A DNA stretch of 40,218 nt from positions 14,875-55,092 of the forward strand of contig PLGF01000035.1 of assembly GCA_003138485.1 (NCBI GenBank), given 5' to 3'. Each line of letters begins with the position of its first letter. Positions within the stretch are counted from its first letter, which is position 1. Under the pieces are notes generated by a model that saw nothing but the letters and a program-made list of their open reading frames with translations, was not told the DNA's origin and searched no databases. The DNA is from Verrucomicrobiales bacterium. GTDB taxonomy: Bacteria; Verrucomicrobiota; Verrucomicrobiia; Limisphaerales; Palsa-1400. A program made the translations under genes and the position numbers. Shown piece by piece: positions 24,515-33,256 of this stretch.

Positions 24515-25102
24515 CTACTTTTTGTCTGGTGACGCAGCCGCTGACGACGCCTTATTTGTATCTGAGCGAATCGGCTGGCTCCCGTTCGCTGTTCCGCTTT
24601 GTCCGCCCGCATTCGTCGCCGGCTTCGAGGCGTTCCAATTGAGGCTCTCAAGCAGTTGCTGCAGGCGTTGCAAGTCTGCCGGATCCTTCAGGAGCTAGGT
24701 CAAACCTTCAAAAGCCATGTTGAAATCCAATCGCGGCACAACGATGACGTTCGTATGCGCCGCCAGGTAGTCCAAATAATTGCGAGCGATCACGGTGGCT
24801 TCGTCAAGCTGCTTTTTAGAAATTTTCCCCCGCTTTTGAAACTCAGGAAGAAATCCAGTATCCGTATTCAGAGTGGTCAAGAGCATCTGCCTGGCCCTGT
24901 TCGTGTCGCCATGGTCCAGAGCATGGGGGATTCGAAGATGTATCCCCGCTTCAGTCACCGCATTCAAGTGTGCTTGCGCATAATCAGAAGTGTCCTTCCG
25001 TCCCTCCCGATGGTTCCTATCGTCAATAATCGAGCCTATTCCCTCGGGGTCATCGAAACCTTGCCATAACGACTTAGAATGCTGAACTCGAGGCGGAATT
25101 GC
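24515..25102 (-). pseudogene. Decayed gene of unknown function
   Basis: One minus-strand frame is open from 25102 to TAG 24695-24697 and then continues in frame, still protein-like (LLKDPADLQRLQQLLESLNW, Ser/Ala-rich tail ending SPDKK), to TAG 24515-24517. The clearest part is residues such as ARQMLLTTLNTDTGFLPEFQ and KKQLDEATVIARNYLDYLAA. No good start codon exists: the only option near the clear part is TTG 24967. Another frame upstream (FRRIWRKRTLDTLEQFRLEF, about 25150-25040) is also protein-like, suggesting a frameshift near 25045. With an amber codon, a probable frameshift and no start, I read it as a pseudogene. The family was not recognised. The flank 24183-24514 shows no gene. Confidence 0.45.
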
Positions 25103-25179
25103 TCAAGGGTGTCGAGGGTTCGTTTACGCCATATTCGTCGGAAGTTTTGATAATAGGGGAAAAGGGTATCGGGAAGTTA

Positions 25180-25242
25180 GGGACTCGCGGCGCTCGCCCG
25201 ATAGCACCTTAGTTGCGGGAGGGGCGAGCGCCTGCGAGACCC
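25180..25242. repeat. Hairpin repeat
   Basis: Arms GGGACTCGCGGCGCTCGCCC (25180-25199) and the segment GGGCGAGCGCCTGCGAGACC at 25222-25241 pair with one bulge and one mismatch around a 22-base loop. It looks like a dispersed palindromic element; no T run follows. Confidence 0.5.
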
Positions 25243-25310
25243 TGAATCATCGGATCAAGTAATCCCAAAACCCTGTAAGGCGACTCAACATCTTTAGAAG
25301 AGGACTTAAC

Positions 25311-25340
25311 CACGGATGAACACGGATGGACACGGATAAA
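25311..25340. repeat. Three 10-bp tandem repeats in a non-coding gap
   Basis: CACGGATGAA, CACGGATGGA and CACGGATAAA follow each other directly. The motif is a widespread dispersed repeat type in environmental bacterial genomes. The rest of 25243-25601 holds a stretch resembling another common repeat (CTCTGCGCCTCCGTGACTCT around 25398-25417) and a run of nine C at 25491-25499, with no gene. Confidence 0.6.
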
Positions 25341-25601
25341 AGAGTTCCCATCTGTGAAATCAAACTGCGCTCACGCAAAGCCGCAAAATAAATGTCTTCC
25401 TCTGCGCCTCCGTGACTCTGCGCGAGAAAGGCTGTTTGGTCTTGGGCTGGTGTTCCGGGGTTTTATCCTCTGGCAAGCTCTGGCAAGTTACCCCCCCCCT
25501 CATCATTCCTCGTTGTGGCGGCTTGGACGGCCTTTGTCCAACCGCGCGGGTCATAATCGGGTCAAAGTTATGGCAGGGCCGGGGCAAACCGGCTATGTTA
25601 A

Positions 25602-26300
25602 ATGGTAACGGCACCTTATATGAAACCGGCCGGCGCCAGCGGCATCATCGAATTGCGACGCCTCTTGACGGAACGCTTCCCCCAGGCGCGAACCTGGGCG
25701 GAAAGCGCGCCGCTCAAGACGCCCTCCTTTCTGCCCACGGGTCTGCCGCGCCTGGATGCGTTGCTGCAAGGAGGCTGGCTCAAAGGCGCCGTCACCGAGG
25801 TGAGCGCCTCCGGGCCGGGGGCGGGCAGCGCCTTGTTGCTGCGCGCCTTGTTGCGTCAGTCCCACCGGGCGCGCCAGTGGATGGCTTTGATCGACGGCCG
25901 GGATTCCTTCGATCCTGCCGGGGTGGAGGCGCCGGTTTTGTCGCGGCTTTTTTGGGTGCGGTGCCAGACGGCGGAAGAGGCGTTGAAGGCGGCCGATTTG
26001 CTGCTGCGCGACCGCAATTTCCCGCTCGTCGTTCTGGACCTTAAAATCAATCCCGCAGTCCAATTCCGCAAAATCTCCGGCGCCACCTGGTTTCGATTGC
26101 AACGGCTGGCCCGGCAAAACGGGACGCCCCTGGTCGCCCTGACGCCGCGCGCGATGATCGCCGGCGCCGAGACGCGCCTGACGCTGGAAAGCCGTTTCAC
26201 GCTCGCTGCCTGGCCCCTGAGCGAGGAGGGCCTGATGGGCCAGTTGAAATTTGAACTGGCCCGCGCCGCCGAAACCGGGGTCGTCCAAGCCGCCGGGTAG
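25602..26300 (+). CDS. imuA: ImuA, RecA-like accessory protein of the mutasome
   Basis: The 232-residue protein resembles ImuA/SulA-like RecA relatives: LPTGLPRLDALLQGGWLKG and then a degenerate P-loop GPGAGS at 71-76, and LVVLDLK as the Walker B-like strand. It lacks a canonical GxxxxGKT, as ImuA often does. It is the first gene of imuA-imuB-dnaE2, whose products carry out damage-induced mutagenic synthesis. ATG 25602 is chosen; ATG 25620 (MKPAGASG) is possible. No full LexA-type operator was recognised upstream. Confidence 0.85.
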   Translation: MVTAPYMKPAGASGIIELRRLLTERFPQARTWAESAPLKTPSFLPTGLPRLDALLQGGWLKGAVTEVSASGPGAGSALLLRALLRQSHRARQWMALIDGRDSFDPAGVEAPVLSRLFWVRCQTAEEALKAADLLLRDRNFPLVVLDLKINPAVQFRKISGATWFRLQRLARQNGTPLVALTPRAMIAGAETRLTLESRFTLAAWPLSEEGLMGQLKFELARAAETGVVQAAG

Positions 26301-26318
26301 GCCATATAATATAAAACC

Positions 26319-27788
26319 ATGTTCGCCGTCATCCACCTTCCCGATTTCCAGTTGCAGGCCGCCTTGCGGCTTGAACCGGAGTTGTGGTCGCAGCCGGTGG
26401 CGCTGCTGGAGGAGCCGCCGGCCAAGGCGGTTGTCTGGCAAATGACCGAACCGGCCCGACAGGCGGGCGTCGTCCGCGGGCAGACGGCCACCCAGGCGGC
26501 GGCCCGGCGCTCCGGGCTGCTCATCAAATCCCGCGCGCGCGCCCAGGAACAAACCGTCGCCGGCCTGCTCCTTCAATGCGCCGCCTGTTTTTCCCCGGCC
26601 GTCGAGGCGACGGCGGAGGGGGTTTGCACGCTGGACCTCAAGGGCCTGCCATTGGAGGGCGAGCCGGAGAGGTGGGCGCAAACGATTATTGACTCCCTGG
26701 CCCGGCTGCAACTCCAGGCACGGCTGGGCGTCGGCGACACCCCGCAAATCGCCGCTCTGGCGGCCCGGCGGGCGCGGCCTTTCTTGCGCGCGCGCGACGC
26801 GGGCGAATTCATCGCGGCGCTCCCTCTGGCGGACCTGGAGCCGTCCCCGGACATCCTGGAAATCCTTCAACTTTGGGGCATCCGCACCGTCGGCGGGTTC
26901 CTCGCCCTGGGCCGGGAAAACCTGGCCGAGCGTCTCGGCCCCGAAGCGGTGGAACTTTTCGAGCGGGCGGCCAGCCGCCAGGCGCGTCCGCTCCATCTGG
27001 CCGTACCCGATGAGACGTTCGCGGAAGCGATGGATTTCGAGCCGCCGGTCGAAACGCTCGAACCGTTGCTCTTCGTCCTGCGCCGCTTTGTCGGACAATT
27101 GGCCCGGCGCTTGGAGATGGTCTATCAGGTCGCGGCGGAACTGAAATTGCATTTGGACCTCTCTTCGGGCGCGGCCTGGGAGCGCCTTTTCCTCGTGCCC
27201 GCTCCGACCAGCGACGTGGAAACGCTCTTCCGCATGTTGCAAACCCATCTGGAAAATGTCCGCACCGACGCGCCGATCGTGGCGTTGCGGCTGTGCGCCA
27301 AACCAGGCCGGGCGGCGCGCCATCAATTTGGTTTGTTTGAGGCCGCCCTGCGCGATCCGAATCAATTTCACGAAACCCTGGCCCGTCTCACCGCCCTGCT
27401 GGGACCCCGGCGCGTCGGCACGCCACTTTTGGAGGAGACGTACCGGCCGGATAGTTTCCGGATGGAGTTGGAGGGCCTGGTGGCGCCGCGCCCAGACGAA
27501 CCCGCGTCCGGCGCGGACGACCCGCCGCCGGCCGGCCCGCCCCTGAGGCGATTCCGGCCTCCCGCGCCCGCCGTGGTGGAGATGCGCTCCGAGCGGCCGG
27601 CGCTGTTGCGCAGCGGGCCTTTCACCGGCCCGATCTCGCGGGCCAGCGGGCCGTGGCGGGCGTCGGGCCAGTGGTGGGACGCCCAGGGATGGGCGCGCGA
27701 GGAATGGGACGTGCAAACCTGGCGGGGCGATTTGTTCCGCCTGGCGCGTCAGGACGAACAATGGTTCGTGGATGGGATATTTGATTGA
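26319..27788 (+). CDS. imuB: ImuB, inactive Y-family polymerase-like protein
   Basis: The 489-residue protein is a Y-family fold without polymerase chemistry. The N-terminal strand FAVIHLPDFQLQAAL keeps only one acid of the usual DMD site, and the SIDEAYLD motif of Pol IV is replaced by VCTLDLKGLP. A helix-hairpin-helix thumb (ILQLWGIRTVGGFLAL) and little finger follow, then a Pro-rich region and a conserved C-terminal tail (DLFRLARQDEQWFVDGIFD). In known systems ImuB binds the beta clamp and recruits ImuA and DnaE2. It starts 18 bases after imuA and ends 2 bases before the dnaE2 ATG. Confidence 0.92.
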   Translation: MFAVIHLPDFQLQAALRLEPELWSQPVALLEEPPAKAVVWQMTEPARQAGVVRGQTATQAAARRSGLLIKSRARAQEQTVAGLLLQCAACFSPAVEATAEGVCTLDLKGLPLEGEPERWAQTIIDSLARLQLQARLGVGDTPQIAALAARRARPFLRARDAGEFIAALPLADLEPSPDILEILQLWGIRTVGGFLALGRENLAERLGPEAVELFERAASRQARPLHLAVPDETFAEAMDFEPPVETLEPLLFVLRRFVGQLARRLEMVYQVAAELKLHLDLSSGAAWERLFLVPAPTSDVETLFRMLQTHLENVRTDAPIVALRLCAKPGRAARHQFGLFEAALRDPNQFHETLARLTALLGPRRVGTPLLEETYRPDSFRMELEGLVAPRPDEPASGADDPPPAGPPLRRFRPPAPAVVEMRSERPALLRSGPFTGPISRASGPWRASGQWWDAQGWAREEWDVQTWRGDLFRLARQDEQWFVDGIFD

Positions 27789-27790
27789 CA

Positions 27791-30700
27791 ATGTACGCCG
27801 AACTCCACGCGCGCAGCGCCTTTAGTTTTCTGCGGGCTTCCTCTTCACCGGAGGACCTCGCCGCGGCCGCCGCCGGGCTGGGGCTGCGCGCCCTGGCCCT
27901 GTGTGACCGGGACGGCCTTTATGGCGCCCCGCGTTTCTGCCAGGCGGCCCGCGAACAGGGCCTGCGTCCGATTCTGGGCGCGGAAGTCACCATGGAAGAC
28001 GGCGCGGTCCTGCCGGTGCTGGTGGAAAACCGCGCCGGCTACCAAAACCTCTGCCGCCTGCTCACCCGCGCCCACTTGCGCGCCCCCAAGGGCCAAAGCC
28101 GCGTCCTCTGGAGCGAATGGCCTGAGTTCGCCGCCGGATTGATCGCGCTGACGGGCGACGACGAAGGTCCTCTGACTCGCGCGATTCGGGCGGACCGGGC
28201 GGGCTTGCGGGGTGTTCCCAAGCCGGCGGGGGTCATGGAGCAACTTCTGCGCATCTTCGGACGGGACCGGCTCCACGTTGAAATCCACCGCCACCGCCGG
28301 CGCGGTGAGGATGTTGTCAATTCCATGCTGGCGGGCGTGGCGGAATCCTTTTCAGTGCCGCTGCTGGCCGCCAACGGCCCGCTCTACGCCCAGGCCGCCG
28401 GGCGGCAGGCGCTGGACGTGTTGACCTGCATCCGGCATCACAGCCATTTGGACGCCGCGGGCAAATTGCTGGCCCCCAACGCCGAGCGCCGTTTGAAAAG
28501 CGCGGAGGAAATGGCCGCCTTGTTTTCGGACCTGCCGGAGGCGGTGGAAAATACCGCCCGGCTGGCGGAGCGTCTGACCTTCAGCTTGTCGGAGTTGGGC
28601 TACGAGTTTCCGCGCTACCCCGTGGCGGCGGGCGAAACGATGGAAGGGGTCTTGCGGCGTCAAACGCTGGCCGGGGCGCGCGGGCGTTACGACGGGGCCA
28701 TCCCTGCCAAAGTGGGGCGGCAAATCGAGCAGGAGTTGGCCGTCATCGAAAGACTCGGATTCGCCGGATACTTTTTGATCGTGGCCGACTTGGTGCGATT
28801 CTGCCGGGACCAGGACATCATGGCGCAGGGCAGGGGAAGCGCGGCCAACAGCACGGTCTGTTTCTGCCTGGGCATCACGGCGGTTGACCCGCTCAAATAC
28901 CATACGCTCTTCGAGCGTTTTCTGAGCGAGGGACGCAAAGGCTGGCCGGACATTGATCTGGACCTGCCCAGCGGCGAGCGGCGCGAAAAGGTGATCCAGG
29001 AGGTGTATCGGCGCTACGGCCCGCACGGGGCGGCCATGACGGCCAATGTCATCACCTACCGCGGCAGGAGCGCCGCGCGCGAAATTGGCAAGGCGCTCAA
29101 TTTTTCGACCAGCCTGCTCGACCGCTTTTCCAGTCTCTTTGGCAGCGGCGATTATCCCCACACCCTGGACCTGACCGAGCAAATGGCGCGGGCCGGATTG
29201 CCCCGGGAACATCCGCGCGCCGCCGCCTTTGCCGCGCTCTACGCGCAAATTCATGGCCTGCCCCGGCATTTGGGCCAGCATTCCGGCGGCATGATAATAT
29301 GCCAGGGCAAATTGAATTCCATTGTCCCGCTGGAAAACGCCGCGATGCCCGGACGCGTCGTGGCGCAATGGGACAAGGACGATTGCCAGGACCTGGGCAT
29401 CATCAAGGTCGATTTGCTGGGCCTGGGGATGATGTCCGTGTTGCAGGAGGCAATATCCTTGACAGTACGGCGCGGCCATCCCGTCGATCTGGCAAAAATA
29501 CCCAACGACGACCCCGCCACCTTTCAATTGATGTGCCAGGCGGACACCATAGGCGTCTTCCAAATCGAGAGCCGCGCCCAAATGGCCACCTTGCCCCGCC
29601 TCAAACCCAGATGTTTCTACGACCTTGTCATTGAGGTCGCCATCATCCGCCCCGGCCCGATCCAGGGCGACATGGTGCATCCCTATCTGGCGCGGCGGGC
29701 GGGGCGGCAAGCGGTGGTGTATGACGACGCCCGGCTGCGGCCGGTCCTGGAGCGCACCCTGGGCGTGCCGCTTTTCCAGGAGCAACTTCTGCAAATCGCC
29801 ATGGTCATGGCCGGCTTTTCCGGCGACGAGGCGGAGGATTTGCGCCGCGCCGTCAGCTCCTGGCGCTCCGGCGAGCGGATGAGGAAGGTGACGGCCAAAA
29901 TGCGCGCCAACATGGCGGCCCGGGGCGTCGCGCCAGATGTTATTGACAGAATATTGAAGGCGGTGGCGTCCTTTGCCCTTTACGGCTTTCCCGAATCGCA
30001 CGCCATCAGTTTCGCGATCCTGGCTTATGGCAGCGCGTGGTTGAAGGCGCACCGCGCGCCCGAATTCTACACCGCCCTCCTCAATAATCAGCCGATGGGT
30101 TTCTACGCCCCGGCCACCCTCGTCCGCGATGCCAAACGGCACGGCGTCAAAATACGGCCCGTCTGCGCGGCGCGCTCGGAATGGCCGTGCGTCATCGAGG
30201 CTGATGACGCCATCCGCCTGGGGTTTTGCATGGCGCAAGGAGTGGCCCGCGAACAGGTCCAGCGCCTCCTGGAGGAGCGCGGCCGCCGCCCCTTCGTTTC
30301 GATTGAGGATTTTAAGAGGCGGAGCGGATTGAGCAAAGCCGGCGCGCGCGTCCTGGCGGAAATCGGCGCCCTCAATTGCCTGGCCCGCCACCGCCGCGAC
30401 GCTTTGTGGCAGGTGGAGAAAGAGGTGTTGGAGGAGGACCTGTTTTCCTGGGCCGCACGGCAGGGCGGCGCCGCGCCCGCGGAGGAGGATTCTCCCTTGG
30501 AGATGATGGCGGCAACGGAGCGGCTGCGGGCGGATTACAAGCGCCTGCAATTAAGCACCGGCCCGCATCCGATGGCGCTGGCGCGTCCGCAACTGGCCGG
30601 CGTCTGGCGGGCGGGCGACCTCCCGGCGGCGCGGCACGGCCAGACCGTGCGCATCGCCGGCAACGTGATCTGCCGGCAGCGTCCCGGCACCGCCAAGGGA

Positions 30701-30919
30701 TTTGTCTTCATCAGCCTGGAGGATGAAACCGGCGTGAGCAACGCCATTGTCACTCCCCAGTTATTCGAGGAACTGCGCCTGGTCATCACGCAGGAACCCT
30801 TCCTGGAAATTGAAGGCCCGGTGCAAAACACCGACAACGTCATAGTAATCAAAGCCCGCCGCATCGCCGCCCTGGCGTCCGGCAAACTGGCCGCCGCGGC
30901 CTCCCACGATTTTCATTGA
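27791..30919 (+). CDS. dnaE2: DnaE2 error-prone DNA polymerase III alpha subunit
   Basis: The 1042-residue protein has a PHP domain at the N-terminus (ELHARSAFSFLRASSSPEDL, ALCDRDGLYG). The C-family polymerase core has GRGSAANSTVCF around residue 345 and catalytic PDIDLDLPSGER around 386, then the clamp- and DNA-binding parts, and an OB fold near 950 (VRIAGNVICRQRPGTAKGF). Length is that of DnaE2 (about 1050) rather than replicative DnaE1 (about 1160-1180). The order imuA-imuB-dnaE2 confirms the assignment. A TTG at 27785 could start 2 residues earlier; ATG 27791 is preferred. Confidence 0.95.
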   Translation: MYAELHARSAFSFLRASSSPEDLAAAAAGLGLRALALCDRDGLYGAPRFCQAAREQGLRPILGAEVTMEDGAVLPVLVENRAGYQNLCRLLTRAHLRAPKGQSRVLWSEWPEFAAGLIALTGDDEGPLTRAIRADRAGLRGVPKPAGVMEQLLRIFGRDRLHVEIHRHRRRGEDVVNSMLAGVAESFSVPLLAANGPLYAQAAGRQALDVLTCIRHHSHLDAAGKLLAPNAERRLKSAEEMAALFSDLPEAVENTARLAERLTFSLSELGYEFPRYPVAAGETMEGVLRRQTLAGARGRYDGAIPAKVGRQIEQELAVIERLGFAGYFLIVADLVRFCRDQDIMAQGRGSAANSTVCFCLGITAVDPLKYHTLFERFLSEGRKGWPDIDLDLPSGERREKVIQEVYRRYGPHGAAMTANVITYRGRSAAREIGKALNFSTSLLDRFSSLFGSGDYPHTLDLTEQMARAGLPREHPRAAAFAALYAQIHGLPRHLGQHSGGMIICQGKLNSIVPLENAAMPGRVVAQWDKDDCQDLGIIKVDLLGLGMMSVLQEAISLTVRRGHPVDLAKIPNDDPATFQLMCQADTIGVFQIESRAQMATLPRLKPRCFYDLVIEVAIIRPGPIQGDMVHPYLARRAGRQAVVYDDARLRPVLERTLGVPLFQEQLLQIAMVMAGFSGDEAEDLRRAVSSWRSGERMRKVTAKMRANMAARGVAPDVIDRILKAVASFALYGFPESHAISFAILAYGSAWLKAHRAPEFYTALLNNQPMGFYAPATLVRDAKRHGVKIRPVCAARSEWPCVIEADDAIRLGFCMAQGVAREQVQRLLEERGRRPFVSIEDFKRRSGLSKAGARVLAEIGALNCLARHRRDALWQVEKEVLEEDLFSWAARQGGAAPAEEDSPLEMMAATERLRADYKRLQLSTGPHPMALARPQLAGVWRAGDLPAARHGQTVRIAGNVICRQRPGTAKGFVFISLEDETGVSNAIVTPQLFEELRLVITQEPFLEIEGPVQNTDNVIVIKARRIAALASGKLAAAASHDFH

Positions 30920-30968
30920 GAGAGAAATAGCTTTAAACTCCGGGCGGGACGGAGTACTAAAGGCGCCC

Positions 30969-32027
30969 ATGCGATTTATCGCGCGAATTATTGAGAAGTT
31001 GCAGCGGCATCCCAAACGGGTGGTTTTTCCCGAAGGGACGGAGCCGCGGGTGTTGCAGGCGGCGCGGCAGTTTTATTCGCTGCGCCTGGGAACGCCGGTG
31101 CTGCTGGGAGACCGCACGCAGGTCAAACAGGCGGCGGCGGCGTTGAATGTTTCCCTCGAGGGCGTCCGCATCATCAACCCCGGTGAAAGCGAGGATCAGC
31201 CGGCGTTCATCAAGCGCTACGAACTGCTGCGGCGTTACAAGGGCGTGGAAGAAAAAGAGGCGCGCGAGACGATGCTCAACCCCAACTATTACGGCGCAAT
31301 GATGCTGGCGATGCACCAGGTGGACGGCTTTATCTCCGGCGCCAATCAGAGTTCCGGGAGCGTGTTGCGGCCCTTGTTCCAGATTGTCAAGGTCGCCCCC
31401 GAGACGACGACGGCCTCCAGTTGCATGGTGATGGAAGTGGAAGACACGCGCTTTGGAACCGACGGGGTGCTGTTCATGGGGGACTGCGGCGTCATCCCCG
31501 AGCCGACGGTTCAGCAACTGGCCGAGATCGCCGTTTCCACGGCCCAGCTTGCCAACCAGTTGCTGGGCGTGCGGCCGCGCGTGGCTTTGCTGTCCTATTC
31601 CACCAAGGGCAGCGCGACCCATCCGTCGATTGGCAAAGTCCAGGCGGCGACGGCGCTGGCGCAGAAGATCGCGCACGACAAGAGGATGGAGGCGGATTTC
31701 GACGGGGAATTGCAGGTCGATGCGGCGCTGGTGCCGGAGATCGCGGCGCGCAAGCTGCCCGAAAGCCAGGTGGCGGGACGGGCCAATGTGCTGATATTCC
31801 CGGACTTGAACGCCGGGAACATCGCCAGCAAATTGATCCAGCACGTCGCCAAGGCGCACGCTTACGGGCAGATACTTCTGGGACTGGACCGTCCGGCCGC
31901 CGACGTGTCGCGCGGAGCCAACGCGCATGACGTGCTGGGCGTGGCGGCCATTGTCGGTTTGCAATCCATCGCCTACAAAGAACTCTACCCGCCCGATAAG
32001 GCGCAGGTTCCCCTTCCGTTACAATGA
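30969..32027 (+). CDS. pta: Phosphate acetyltransferase (catalytic domain only)
   Basis: The 352-residue protein is a stand-alone PTA/PTB domain: RVVFPEGTEPRVLQAA at the N-terminus, VDGFISGANQSSGSVLRP in the centre, SYSTKGSATHPS, and NVLIFPDLNAGNIASKL near the end. It converts acetyl-CoA and phosphate to acetyl phosphate and CoA. The ATG has AAAGG five bases ahead. It lacks the N-terminal BioD-like/DRTGG half of the long E. coli-type Pta, but that half is encoded by the next gene with an ATGA overlap. No ackA lies in the window. Confidence 0.94.
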   Translation: MRFIARIIEKLQRHPKRVVFPEGTEPRVLQAARQFYSLRLGTPVLLGDRTQVKQAAAALNVSLEGVRIINPGESEDQPAFIKRYELLRRYKGVEEKEARETMLNPNYYGAMMLAMHQVDGFISGANQSSGSVLRPLFQIVKVAPETTTASSCMVMEVEDTRFGTDGVLFMGDCGVIPEPTVQQLAEIAVSTAQLANQLLGVRPRVALLSYSTKGSATHPSIGKVQAATALAQKIAHDKRMEADFDGELQVDAALVPEIAARKLPESQVAGRANVLIFPDLNAGNIASKLIQHVAKAHAYGQILLGLDRPAADVSRGANAHDVLGVAAIVGLQSIAYKELYPPDKAQVPLPLQ

Positions 32028-33151
32028 CAGACTCCGAGCATTCCCGATCGGCGCCGACCTTGAACACCACCACGCCGCGCATTTTCATCGCGGCCACCCG
32101 GCAGAACGAGGGCAAGACGACGACCTCGCTGGGGTTGCTCGCCGCGTTGCAACAGTTTTATCCGCGCATCGGCTACATCAAACCGGTCGGGCAGCGCTTT
32201 GTCGAAATCGAGGAGCAGAAGATCGACGAGGACACCGTGCTCATGGACCAGGTGTACCGGCTGAATTGTCCCCTCGTGGATATGAGCCCGATCGCGGTGG
32301 AGCCGGATTTCACGCGCAAGTATTTGCAGTCGTCCAATAACGACGTTCTGGTCAAGAAGATTGTGCGGGCCTTTGACCGCGTCGCCTGGGAAAAGGACTT
32401 TGTTCTATGCGAAGGTTCCGGGCACGCCGGGGTCGGGTCGGTTTTCGACCTCTCCAATGCCCATGTGGCCAAGATCATGGGCGCAAAAGTGGTGATCGTC
32501 AGCCAGGGCGGCATCGGCAAACCCATTGACGAGGTCTATCTCAACCAGGCGGTCTTTGACCGGGAGGGTGTCGAGATCATCGGGGTCATCTTGAACAAGG
32601 TCACTCCCGACAAGCTGGAGTATGTCACGGAGTTCGCGCGGCGCGGACTCAAGCGCAAGGGGCTGGAGTTGCTGGGGGTCCTGCCCTATCGCCAGATTCT
32701 TTGCAACCCCACTTTCGCCGCCATCCAGGCGGAGACCCGCGCCTGCCCCCTCAACGCCTGGCAGGGCGACGACAATTTGATCAAGAACGTCGTCATCGGA
32801 GCGATGGGCGCGCAAACCGCCATCGGCCATTTCAAACGCGGCACGCTGGTCATCACCCCAGGCGACCGTGAGGACATCATCCGGGCCGCGGTCGCCAGCG
32901 CCAGCGAAGAAGGCCGGTGTCTGGCCGGGATGGTCCTGACCGAGAAGCTGATGCCCGATGAGGGCGTCCTGGGATTGATCGAGAAAGCCCCGTTCCCGGT
33001 GCTGCTGTCCGAGGACGACAGCTACGAAGTGGCCTCGCGCGTCCAGAATCTCATCGTCAAGACGCGCGCGGCGGACACGGAGAAGATTTCCGTCATCCGC
33101 GACCTCATCGCGGAGCACGTCGATGTCAATAAAATTTTACGCGCGCTTTGA
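32024..33151 (+). CDS. BioD-like/DRTGG-domain protein, Pta partner
   Basis: The 375-residue protein has a dethiobiotin-synthetase-like P-loop domain (ATRQNEGKTTT at 24-34, YIKPVGQRF, CEGSGHAGVGSVF, VVIVSQGGIGKPIDEV). A DRTGG domain follows (residues about 230-340, VITPGDREDIIRAAV). This is the arrangement of the N-terminal regulatory half of long Pta enzymes. It overlaps pta by 4 bases, so the two probably form one regulated enzyme from separate chains. It is unlikely to be biotin synthesis enzyme BioD because of the extra domain and context. Confidence 0.85.
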   Translation: MTDSEHSRSAPTLNTTTPRIFIAATRQNEGKTTTSLGLLAALQQFYPRIGYIKPVGQRFVEIEEQKIDEDTVLMDQVYRLNCPLVDMSPIAVEPDFTRKYLQSSNNDVLVKKIVRAFDRVAWEKDFVLCEGSGHAGVGSVFDLSNAHVAKIMGAKVVIVSQGGIGKPIDEVYLNQAVFDREGVEIIGVILNKVTPDKLEYVTEFARRGLKRKGLELLGVLPYRQILCNPTFAAIQAETRACPLNAWQGDDNLIKNVVIGAMGAQTAIGHFKRGTLVITPGDREDIIRAAVASASEEGRCLAGMVLTEKLMPDEGVLGLIEKAPFPVLLSEDDSYEVASRVQNLIVKTRAADTEKISVIRDLIAEHVDVNKILRAL

Positions 33152-33256
33152 CTGGGTGTCGGGATCAGGATTGGAATCAGGAGGAGCCGCCGGGAAAAAT
33201 AGAAGTTGAATCGCGCGGGAAACCGATTAGTTATTGCCGAGGAAAATGCAAACAAA

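Noticed and set aside
24313-24642. Plus-strand 109-codon frame
   Set aside because: No domain, odd composition with many Arg/Ser/Lys, and it overlaps the more protein-like minus-strand frame of the decayed gene.
25597-25609. GTTA-N5-TAAC palindrome over the imuA start as an SOS operator
   Set aside because: It is short, overlaps the start codon and does not match known LexA motifs.
26305-26310. TATAAT just before imuB as a separate promoter
   Set aside because: No -35 element at proper spacing, and the transcript would be almost leaderless; imuB is more simply read from the imuA transcript.
25593-27791. Minus-strand frame of 732 codons over imuA and imuB
   Set aside because: GC-rich antisense frame rich in Arg, Gln and Gly without recognisable domains; the plus strand carries clear ImuA and ImuB. 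The 28352-30550 minus frame over dnaE2 is rejected for the same reason.
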